Assembly: GCA_905213265.1 (NCBI GenBank)
Contig: CAJMHR010000030.1
Span: 1-29,147 of the forward strand
Length of the DNA: 29,147 nucleotides
Direction: 5' to 3'
From: an uncultured Collinsella sp.
GTDB lineage: Bacteria > Actinomycetota > Coriobacteriia > Coriobacteriales > Coriobacteriaceae
Positions 1-8,549 of this stretch are shown here, in pieces. The notes beneath the pieces were generated by a model, which saw only the letters and a program-made list of their open reading frames with translations, did not search any database and had not been told where the DNA came from. Each line of letters opens with the position of its first letter. Within the stretch, counting starts at the first letter, position 1. A program made the position numbers and the translations under genes.

Positions 1-202
1 TGCGCGAGAATATCTCGGCGGCGGCCTCCCAGAGCTCGGGCCTGGTGGGAGCCTTGGGGTGCGACAGCGCGTAGTAGTAGCTCGACCTCGCCAGGCCGGC
101 GCACTCGAGCAGGTCGGCGAGGGGATATTGCCCTGAAAGCCCGCTCACGACCGCGGCCTTCTCGCCGTTCGAGAGCGTTTCTCCGCCTTCAGGGCGATTG
201 AT
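1..202 (-). CDS. IS3 transposase OrfB, N-terminal part (partial, reached by -1 frameshift)
   Basis: From position 202 leftward, the frame one base back from orfA stays open to the window edge. It reads through LSNGEKAAVVSGL, then LADLLECAGLARSSYYYALS. The LL-x-C-AGL-x-RSSYYY block is the usual start of IS3 OrfB proteins, before the DDE integrase core. No good independent start codon with a ribosome site is visible, which fits production as an OrfAB fusion by frameshifting at 202-208. The catalytic DDE residues are outside the window, so activity cannot be judged. Confidence 0.8.
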   Translation of the reverse strand, partial: MNRPEGGETLSNGEKAAVVSGLSGQYPLADLLECAGLARSSYYYALSHPKAPTRPELWEAAAEIFSR

Positions 203-660
203 TTTTTTAGGTAGGCGTTCTCCGCCTCGAGCCTCTTGATCCTGCGCTCGAGCTCTTGCTCGCGCGTCGTCTCCCCGGACGGGGAGACGGACCCCCTCGG
301 CCTCCCCTTTGGCTTTGGCCTGAGCGCCTCCGGGCCCTCCTCCCTGTACGCCTTCAGCCATTTCTTGAAAGGGCTTGGCGAGGCTATCCCGAACTTCTCC
401 ATGGCCTCGGGCTTCGTCATGCCATCGTCGACGACCGCCCTGACGGCGGCCAGCTTCGTCTCGAACGAATAGGCGGTGTGCTTCTTTCCCATCATGGCCA
501 GAACCTCGATACCAGCAGACCTGTAGGTGCACAGCCATTCTCTCACGGTTTCCTCCGGCATCCCGAGAAGGGCCGCGATCGCCGCGCGGCCGTGCCCCCC
601 GTCGTGCAGCTCTGCCGCTCGCAGCCTCATCCCGACGTCGTACAAAGCGTTTCCAGCCAT
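145..660 (-). CDS. IS3-family transposase OrfA (helix-turn-helix DNA-binding subunit)
   Basis: 171 residues from the ATG at 660, chosen because GGGAGG sits six bases upstream; an ATG at 675 in the same frame lies inside the terminal hairpin and has no such site. Two helix-turn-helix regions are visible: an N-terminal one (RAAIAALLGMPEETVREWL) and a second (TKPEAMEKFGIASPSPFKKW). A charged leucine-zipper-like coiled coil (ELERRIKRLEAENAYLKK) follows at the end. This is the IS150-group OrfA plan. It binds the IS ends and, fused to OrfB by -1 frameshifting, forms the transposase. The reading frame is intact. Confidence 0.88.
   Translation of the reverse strand: MAGNALYDVGMRLRAAELHDGGHGRAAIAALLGMPEETVREWLCTYRSAGIEVLAMMGKKHTAYSFETKLAAVRAVVDDGMTKPEAMEKFGIASPSPFKKWLKAYREEGPEALRPKPKGRPRGSVSPSGETTREQELERRIKRLEAENAYLKKSIALKAEKRSRTARRPRS
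202..208 (-). promoter_or_regulatory. Programmed -1 frameshift site (A7) between orfA and orfB
   Basis: The minus strand reads CTA AAA AAA TCA, giving the slippery heptamer A AAA AAA near the end of the orfA coiled coil. Slipping back one base joins orfA to the open orfB frame (next codons ATC AAT CGC). Position and frame match the known IS3 mechanism. Confidence 0.75.
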
Positions 661-666
661 AAAAAA

Positions 667-706
667 GCCTCCCATTTCTTGTGTCCAAGAAATGGGAGGC
701 AGTTCA
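667..706. repeat. IS terminal end containing a 14-bp perfect inverted repeat
   Basis: GCCTCCCATTTCTT (667-680) and its exact complement AAGAAATGGGAGGC (687-700) flank a six-base loop. The outer arm belongs to the IS terminal repeat, and the inner arm carries the GGGAGG ribosome site of orfA. As RNA, the hairpin would sequester that site. In IS elements such a structure is known to block translation from outside transcripts; here that is an inference. Confidence 0.7.
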
Positions 707-783
707 ACGAAGTGCGCAGCGGGGGTTCTTTCATGTCCGAGGACGTCCGCGAAGGTCAGCCCTCAGATCCTGCGGTGGGAGAC

Positions 784-4323
<3,540 letters not shown>

Positions 4324-4610
4324 ATACCCCTCTCCTCTCATATAGGTATACAGGCCCCGGCGATCGCCGGGATGTTGGCGTGATGGGATTTACGCTGTTG
4401 CTTCCAATCATCTGGCAGGCAGGCTCAGCAGCAGGTACGTGGCGTGGAGAGAAGACATGCCGAGGCGAGGGGCAACTGATGCGCCCCACAGACCCGACCG
4501 CCCGTCTTGCACATGACCGAGCGCCGCAAAGGCCGCATGCCGGATGCTCCCGGGCACGCCCCGGCGATGGGAGGCACCCGCAACGGAAATCCGCATGCGG
4601 GTTTATTGTA
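4324..4610 (-). promoter_or_regulatory. nifJ promoter and long structured leader
   Basis: A good -10 hexamer TACAAT lies at 4610-4605 on the minus strand, with no clear -35. Transcription would start near 4598, leaving a leader of about 270 bases with no gene. It contains a perfect 16-base palindrome CCCGGCGATCGCCGGG (4356-4371), about 20 bases upstream of the ribosome site, and the palindrome CCGCATGCGG (4591-4600). I did not recognise a known riboswitch class. A redox-repressor site is possible, but no Rex-like consensus was seen. Confidence 0.4.
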
Positions 4611-4721
4611 CCCCGCCGCCAAGTGTAATTTCGACAAATATAGGTGGGCGGTAAAGGTTTACCTTGGGTGACCATCAAGGGCAAAATTGATCCTTCCGTC
4701 ACCGAGGGACCAAATGGCAGC

Positions 4722-4782
4722 TGCGGTGAAATAGGAACTGTTTTTGCCGGCCGTAGCCTTAAACAGCCCCTATTTCACCGCA
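4722..4782. repeat. Long intergenic hairpin downstream of the FHA remnant
   Basis: TGCGGTGAAATAGG (4722-4735) pairs perfectly with CCTATTTCACCGCA (4769-4782). An inner CTGTTT (4738-4743) pairs with AAACAG (4761-4766). It lies just past the stop of the FHA remnant (minus strand), so it could terminate that transcript, but no U-tract follows. It may be a dispersed palindromic repeat. A smaller stem, GGTGAC/GTCACC, flanks it at 4667-4703. Confidence 0.5.
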
Positions 4783-4800
4783 ACTTATTTAGGAGATGAG

Positions 4801-5166
4801 TCAGAGGGCGCCGAGGAGGATGGCGTAGGTTGTGGATTCTCCGAGCTTGAGCTCGTCACCGGGGTTGAGCTGGGCGGAGCGGCCGGGCTCGACCTGGGTG
4901 CAGACGTTCGTCGCGTCGTTTACCACCACGGTTCCGTTGGTGGACGACAGGTCCTCAACGTACCAGACATTTTGGTCATCGCACCACACGTGGGCATGGC
5001 GAGCCGAAACGTCATCGCCCACATCGGTGATGCCGCCCTCCCCCGTTGCCAGCGCGCCGATCTCGACGCCTTCCTCACTCGGCTGAATCCAGCGCGGGAC
5101 GCTCACCGCGTAGCCGTTTTGCACGCGCAGCAGTCCCAGCGGATGCGCCGGCGCGACCTCGTGCTC
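4801..5166. repeat. Left copy of FHA-coding direct repeat
   Basis: About 365 bp is closely similar, by eye roughly 80-85% identical without obvious gaps, to 11471-11837 in the same orientation. Together the two copies bracket the AT-rich island. The similarity begins at the stop codons and ends abruptly near 5166. Confidence 0.75.
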
Positions 5167-5295
5167 GCCCGACTTGGAACTAAGGCGGGCGTGAGAGCAA
5201 ACGGCATAGGGAACGAATCTTGCGGATGTACTCCTCGACGTCAGGCAGGTAAGCCCCACGAAGTCACCGGGGAGGCCCAAGCGGCCCGGCACCAC
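4801..5295 (-). pseudogene. Truncated, decayed FHA-domain protein gene (paralogue of the gene at 11471-12409)
   Basis: The last 118 or so residues are an FHA domain nearly matching the end of the intact protein at 11471-12409: APAHPLGLLRVQN, RWIQPSEEGVEIGALATGEG, SARHAH, EDLSSTNGTVVVN and NPGDELKLGESTTYAIL. FHA domains bind phosphothreonine, and SARHA plus STNGT are the binding-loop motifs. Upstream of about 5166 nucleotide similarity to the intact copy is lost. The only start is a GTG at 5295 without a ribosome site, and the frame stays open without an ATG to 5493. An overlapping frame (5180-5262) reads AYLPDVEEYIRKIRSL before a stop, suggesting frameshift damage. The N-terminal domain of the intact relative (312 residues) is missing. 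It could still be translated as a free FHA domain, but I think it is a remnant. Confidence 0.65.
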
Positions 5296-5693
5296 TTCCA
5301 GATTCTGACCAGGGCGAGTCGTTCGCCGGTGGCTGAAGGCTCGCTCCCACCCAAAAGGGGAGATTCGCGTTGTTCCCCAATCGCTCTCGCATCTTTCATT
5401 TTGCTCGAGGTGGGCTATAAAAACTTTCCTGGTGAAAGGCGGCGATTGGTTTCCTTTCTTTCTAGAGGAGCGCGCCTGTAATCTGTTTTCATCCTAAATC
5501 AAGTTAAGATCGGACCTTCCAGAGGCAAGTCGACTCAAACTGCGAGGCTCCATGTTGGAATAAAGAGCGCTGTCGAAGTGCCAACAACACAAAGCTTGCC
5601 AGTCTCAAATAGAACCTTTTGGGAGTCCGATTGGGCCGCACACCGAATCCCCGCTGGTGGTTTTTTATAGCTGCGCAACAATAAACAAGGTTA
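5296..5693. other. Island left border: gene-poor stretch before the maturase
   Basis: No convincing gene. The base composition shifts here from GC-rich to AT-rich. The minus strand stays open to 5493 in frame with the FHA remnant but has no start. A T6 run at 5661-5666 follows GCTGGTGG. No clear promoter for the downstream maturase was recognised. Confidence 0.4.
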
Positions 5694-5723
5694 GTGCCAG
5701 TCCAGCATGAAATTGAGGAACGT

Positions 5724-7082
5724 ATGCATTTTTTCTCAGTAAGTGATCGTCGTTACTGCTTCGATGAGGTCACTCGCAATTGCTTTCAGGTTGACCAAGC
5801 ATCAGAAGATGCGCTTCGCATATTTGAAGCATCGGGAAGAACGGTCAACTCGAAGTTGCTAACAAAGTCACTTGCTGCGAAAGGCTACGACCAAACGACC
5901 ATAGCAGAACTTGAAGACGACATTGATGAGTATCAACGATTGTCTGAGCGGACTTTCTTAACAAAAGACACGCCTCGAAAACTTAGATCCATCGAACTCC
6001 ACGTTTCACATGCATGCAACCTTGGTTGTAGTTACTGTTTTGCCGGTAAAGGAGATTATGGAACGTCTCCTCTGCTGATGACAGACGAGATAGCCTTCAA
6101 GGCGGTCGACTACCTCGTCGCAAGTTCATCGGAAAACGAAACGCTTGCAATCGTCTTTTTTGGTGGGGAACCCATGATTAACGAGCCGCTGATATGGAAA
6201 ACGGTCGACTATTCAAAAAGAATATACCCCAATAGAAACTTTACCTATTCTATTACGACCAACGGAACGCTTTTGAATGACACTGCTGTGAATTCTTTCA
6301 AGGAGCACGGGTTTTCTGTTCTGATTAGTCTCGATGGTACAGGATGCAAGCACGATGCATCGCGCCCGTACAAGACGGGAGGCGGCTCTTTCTCCGATAT
6401 CGACAAAAACGTTCGTCGTTTTTCCGAGTCGTTCCCCTTCGGCGCAAGAGCGACCTTAACAAATAATAACTGTAACCTTGTTGAAGACTATCTTCAGTTT
6501 AAAGAGATGGGCTTCAGAAGGATTTACTTCTCGCCCGTGAGCTCATTCGATGAGAATATCAAACTCGACGAACACTCATTAAACAAAATCAGGGCGGGCC
6601 TAATAGATTTGGCGGATCAATATCTCAAACAGATTGATCAAGGGGAAAAGCCCTTGTTTAGAACATTGAAAACTGCAGTTGATTTGATTATGAGCAACAG
6701 GATCGCCTTTGTCGGATGCGGGGCTGGCAGGCGTTTTATTTCCGTGACTCCCGAAGGGGACGTATACCCCTGTCACAGGTTTGTCGGGATGATGCGATTC
6801 AAAATGGGCAACATCGTCACCGGAATTGACGAAACTAGGTATATTGAAAACTGGAGTCAGGGTGTCGAAAAAAGAATTGACTGTACGGACTGTTGGGCTC
6901 GGTCTTTCTGTGGTGGGGGCTGTAGCTGGGAGGCTGCAGACGAGCACGGCTACTTGCCCAAGAGTCTACACCCTGCATCATGTGAATATAGAAAAATGTG
7001 CTACGAGATGGCTTTTGACCTTATTTCCCGCCACTCATCTTCGCAGGAGAAAAATCAACGAGAAGCTACTGTATCGGAATAA
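5724..7082 (+). CDS. Radical SAM/SPASM peptide maturase (putative thioether-forming ranthipeptide synthase)
   Basis: Numbered from the alternative GTG at 5694 (462 residues), the radical SAM triad CNLGCSYC (CX3CX2C) is at 108-115 and GGEP at 157-160, binding SAM and the catalytic [4Fe-4S] cluster. The C-terminal SPASM domain has C342, the GX4C element GDVYPC (C360), then C397, C400, C406, C410 and C430, enough ligands for two auxiliary clusters. Residues 10-90 look like the small N-terminal recognition domain that binds precursor leaders. I prefer the ATG at 5724 because GAGG sits five bases upstream; the GTG at 5694 is possible. Two Cys/Asp-rich peptides follow immediately. By family, such enzymes (PapB, CteB, SkfB types) cross-link Cys sulfur to an acceptor carbon; PapB uses Asp or Glu. 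The Asp specificity here is inferred from the precursors. Codon use is AT-richer than in flanking genes. Anaerobic-SME or quinohemoprotein maturases are less likely alternatives. Confidence 0.88.
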   Translation: MHFFSVSDRRYCFDEVTRNCFQVDQASEDALRIFEASGRTVNSKLLTKSLAAKGYDQTTIAELEDDIDEYQRLSERTFLTKDTPRKLRSIELHVSHACNLGCSYCFAGKGDYGTSPLLMTDEIAFKAVDYLVASSSENETLAIVFFGGEPMINEPLIWKTVDYSKRIYPNRNFTYSITTNGTLLNDTAVNSFKEHGFSVLISLDGTGCKHDASRPYKTGGGSFSDIDKNVRRFSESFPFGARATLTNNNCNLVEDYLQFKEMGFRRIYFSPVSSFDENIKLDEHSLNKIRAGLIDLADQYLKQIDQGEKPLFRTLKTAVDLIMSNRIAFVGCGAGRRFISVTPEGDVYPCHRFVGMMRFKMGNIVTGIDETRYIENWSQGVEKRIDCTDCWARSFCGGGCSWEAADEHGYLPKSLHPASCEYRKMCYEMAFDLISRHSSSQEKNQREATVSE

Positions 7083-7190
7083 GCGGTTCAGCGCATTGCT
7101 GTCACCATTGTGGAGGTGTTCGTTCTTCTGATTACCGTCTGCGAAGCTTATTGCTACGTTCGCCGAAACCATTCTAGAAATATGGTGAAC

Positions 7191-7219
7191 TAGACATCTT
7201 GGTTTGTTATACACAATAT
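7191..7219 (+). promoter_or_regulatory. Possible promoter for the precursor peptides
   Basis: TAGACA (7191-7196) and CAATAT (7214-7219) are 17 bases apart, ahead of the first precursor start at 7252. The gap after the maturase (170 bases) leaves room for separate, stronger precursor expression. The match is weak; readthrough from the maturase is equally possible. Confidence 0.3.
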
Positions 7220-7251
7220 TGAGGTTTTTCTGCACTCAAAGGGAGGTAGTC

Positions 7252-7455
7252 GTGAAGCATATTCATCCGATTAATCCAGGAAGTGGCGACGAGGCAGGCG
7301 TGAAGCCGATGTCTTTTGACTGCCTCTTGGGCATTACTGACATCTGTACTGTTTATGATAAAGCAGATGGCTGTGGTGCATACGATTACTGCGACTATGA
7401 CATGGATGGCGGCAGCATCTGCGTTGTAGATCACTGTGGCATTGATCAAACGTAG
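7252..7455 (+). CDS. Ranthipeptide-like precursor peptide 1 (67 residues)
   Basis: Starts at GTG 7252 with GGGAGG (7241-7246) five bases upstream; the frame is open further left, but there is no ribosome site there. The leader begins MKHIHPINPGSGDEAG. The core has six Cys (24, 32, 41, 47, 57, 62), each followed by Asp: CLLGITD (x5), CTVYD and CGAYD (x3), CDYD (x2, or x4 with the next Asp), CVVD and CGID (x2). Asp often stands two residues before the next Cys (DIC, DYC, DHC). Known freyrasin (PapA) has repeated CX3D units cross-linked Cys-to-Asp by PapB, so a ladder of six thioether rings is expected, by inference. The second peptide shares the first six residues and the core plan. No signal peptide and no double-Gly cleavage site of the C39 type is seen. 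Confidence 0.85.
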   Translation: MKHIHPINPGSGDEAGVKPMSFDCLLGITDICTVYDKADGCGAYDYCDYDMDGGSICVVDHCGIDQT

Positions 7456-7485
7456 TCTCTAATTGGATTAAGGTGAGGAGCTGTT

Positions 7486-7665
7486 ATGAAGCATATCCAT
7501 CCTGTTGGTTCAAATGAACATACTCCCGTTGAGCCTTGTTGTCTTGGAGTTGATATATGCAATTTTTACGACATCGCCGAGTGCCCTGTTGCGGATTGGT
7601 GCTATGTCGATAAAGAATCAAGCTGTGTTTTGCCAGCAGATTGGTGCGATCCAGTTGACGAGTAG
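7486..7665 (+). CDS. Ranthipeptide-like precursor peptide 2 (59 residues)
   Basis: ATG at 7486 with a strong site AAGGTGAGGAG just upstream, 30 bases after the first precursor. It begins MKHIHPVGSN, like peptide 1. Cys are at 18, 19, 25, 33, 39, 47 and 54. From C19 onward each pairs with an Asp downstream: CLGVD, CNFYD, CPVAD (all x3), CYVD (x2), CVLPAD (x4), CDPVD (x3). D-I-C and two D-W-C steps recur as in peptide 1. The shared leader and diverged core suggest a duplicated substrate of the same maturase, perhaps a two-peptide product. C18 is an extra, unpaired Cys. The leader would be about 17 residues. No matching sequence family can be named beyond the ranthipeptide class. Confidence 0.85.
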   Translation: MKHIHPVGSNEHTPVEPCCLGVDICNFYDIAECPVADWCYVDKESSCVLPADWCDPVDE

Positions 7666-7744
7666 TTTTTGTGTCTAGGAACTATTTGGTCCAATTCAAA
7701 ATAAGATGGGGACAAATACCAAAATCTCGTGTCTGGGAGGAGTT

Positions 7745-7852
7745 ATGCCATTATTGCAAGGTCTCGTTGGATTAACCTTTGTACTTGCTTTATATCTGGC
7801 ACCTATTTTATTGTTATTCTTCATTATCCGATTCTTTCTTCGGAAAAAATAG
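7745..7852 (+). CDS. Small hydrophobic membrane peptide (35 residues), island accessory
   Basis: ATG at 7745 is preceded by GGGAGGAG, one of the better ribosome sites in the region; an in-frame ATG at 7706 has none. The peptide is one transmembrane helix (about residues 5-28, LVGLTFVLALYLAPILLLFF) ending in a basic tail, RFFLRKK. It follows the precursors on the same strand at 80 bases. Small single-span peptides beside peptide clusters can be immunity or transport helpers, but nothing in this sequence identifies a function. No family recognised. Confidence 0.6.
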   Translation: MPLLQGLVGLTFVLALYLAPILLLFFIIRFFLRKK

Positions 7853-7920
7853 GAGTATCACGCAAACATTAGCGTAGCTTTCTTCCAATATGAGCCGAGC
7901 ATTGGCAAGTGGAATAAGAA

Positions 7921-7957
7921 GCCCGACCGTTCGTCACATGAAAGTGATCGGACGGGC
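7921..7957 (+). terminator. Terminator-like hairpin after the precursor/membrane-peptide genes
   Basis: GCCCGACCG (7921-7929) pairs with CGGACGGGC (7949-7957) with one mismatch, and inner bases GTCAC/GTGA extend the stem. A run CTCTCAATTT follows, so the U-tract is poor. Placement 70 bases past the last + strand gene suggests transcript end. Confidence 0.5.
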
Positions 7958-7969
7958 CTCTCAATTTAA

Positions 7970-8001
7970 CCCGGGCCGCCACCCATAGCGGCTTTCCGGG
8001 C
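7970..8001. terminator. Second hairpin between the island transcripts
   Basis: CCCGG (7970-7974) pairs with CCGGG (7996-8000), and GCCGC (7975-7979) pairs with GCGGC (7988-7992), with a three-base bulge. CGTATTTTC follows on the + strand. With the preceding hairpin it would separate + strand from any minus-strand transcription here. Confidence 0.4.
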
Positions 8002-8055
8002 GTATTTTCGGTGCAAAGCAATCGTCAGTTTAATCCTATGCGTCGATACCGCATT

Positions 8056-8181
8056 TCATTTGTTCGGCTCGTATTCTACGGCCTTGTAACCCTCGCACTC
8101 TCCGGCAAACGGATTGAACACGAAGGCAGAGATGATGTGTGCGTGGACATCGAGGCTGCTGTAGGCAACATACTGGGGCAT
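8056..8181 (-). CDS. Possible 41-residue peptide of unknown function
   Basis: A minus-strand frame from ATG 8181, with GCGGGGG a few bases upstream, to TGA 8056. It reads MPQYVAYSSL, includes DVHAHIISAFVFNPFAG, and ends GECEGYKAVEYEPNK. Residue composition looks protein-like rather than random: balanced, with a short hydrophobic stretch and an acidic end. The frame is closed just upstream by a stop, so it could also be the tail of a broken gene. No family recognised. It overlaps longer but less protein-like frames on both strands. Confidence 0.3.
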   Translation of the reverse strand: MPQYVAYSSLDVHAHIISAFVFNPFAGECEGYKAVEYEPNK

Positions 8182-8241
8182 GGACCCCCGCTGCGCGTGG
8201 CATGCGGCCCGGCATATTCATTGCCGTCCAACCCCGTGTAG

Positions 8242-8549
8242 TTGCAGCAAAGGGTGGAACCTCAATGCTCAGCTCATGTTGTCCGTGGGACACGAGAATT
8301 GTAAGTACACTTTGGTGTGATTCTCACGATGATACTGAGCCACCTGGAATAAGATACGTCGCGACAACACTTCGCTTCACCTCTGTCTCGACAAGACAAC
8401 GTAGACTAAAGTTTCCTTTAGTAAGAGAATGAGAACTATATCTGAAAGCGTTGCGATGGCGTGAAGGCACCGAGTCCGAACCGACTGAATGCTACGTGCA
8501 TCTGCATCGCTTTTTTGTTATCTCTGTCAGTTGGGTAGCACTACACTTG
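8242..8549. other. Gene-free stretch with several hairpins
   Basis: No credible gene. It holds a nested stem GAGAAT/ATTCTC with ACAC/GTGT inside (8294-8325), a short stem ACTAAAG/CTTTAGT (8405-8422), and a terminator-like structure at 8453-8516 listed separately. A small RNA is possible but unproved. Confidence 0.35.
8453..8516 (+). terminator. Nested hairpin followed by T6, possible end of a small RNA
   Basis: GCGATG (8453-8458) pairs with CATCGC (8505-8510), directly followed by T6 (8511-8516). Inside, GCAC pairs with GTGC and AGTC with GACT. The order stem-then-T run fits a + strand factor-independent terminator. The stem is broken by loops, and no + strand gene lies close upstream, so a noncoding transcript ending here is a possible reading. 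Confidence 0.4.

Larger units (their letters stand above)
1..706 (-). mobile_element. IS3-family insertion sequence (IS150-like), 5' part, runs off left edge
   Basis: The element reads leftward. It has the IS3 layout of a short orfA, a -1 slippery run, and the start of orfB in the -1 frame. On the minus strand its outer end appears to start at 706 with TGAACTGCCTCCCATTTCTT, which resembles IS150-group inverted-repeat ends (family knowledge). The partner end and most of the DDE transposase lie outside the window, so the target duplication cannot be checked. It ends about 78 bases downstream of the nifJ stop codon, in the intergenic space, so it does not break nifJ. Confidence 0.85.

Noticed and set aside
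7110..7193. 27-residue frame (MEVFVLLITVCEAYCYVRRN...) between maturase and precursors
   Set aside because: GTG start with no spaced ribosome site, very short; composition alone is not enough.
7207..7449. 80-residue minus frame opposite precursor 1
   Set aside because: Mirror of the precursor; no start signal.
8011..8293. Overlapping 76- and 85-residue frames on both strands
   Set aside because: No ribosome sites, basic/Cys-rich random composition; the 41-residue frame inside them is the more protein-like reading.
8465..8486. Resemblance to the end of a Cas9 tracrRNA (GGCACCGAGTC)
   Set aside because: Short chance match; no cas9, repeats or antirepeat nearby.
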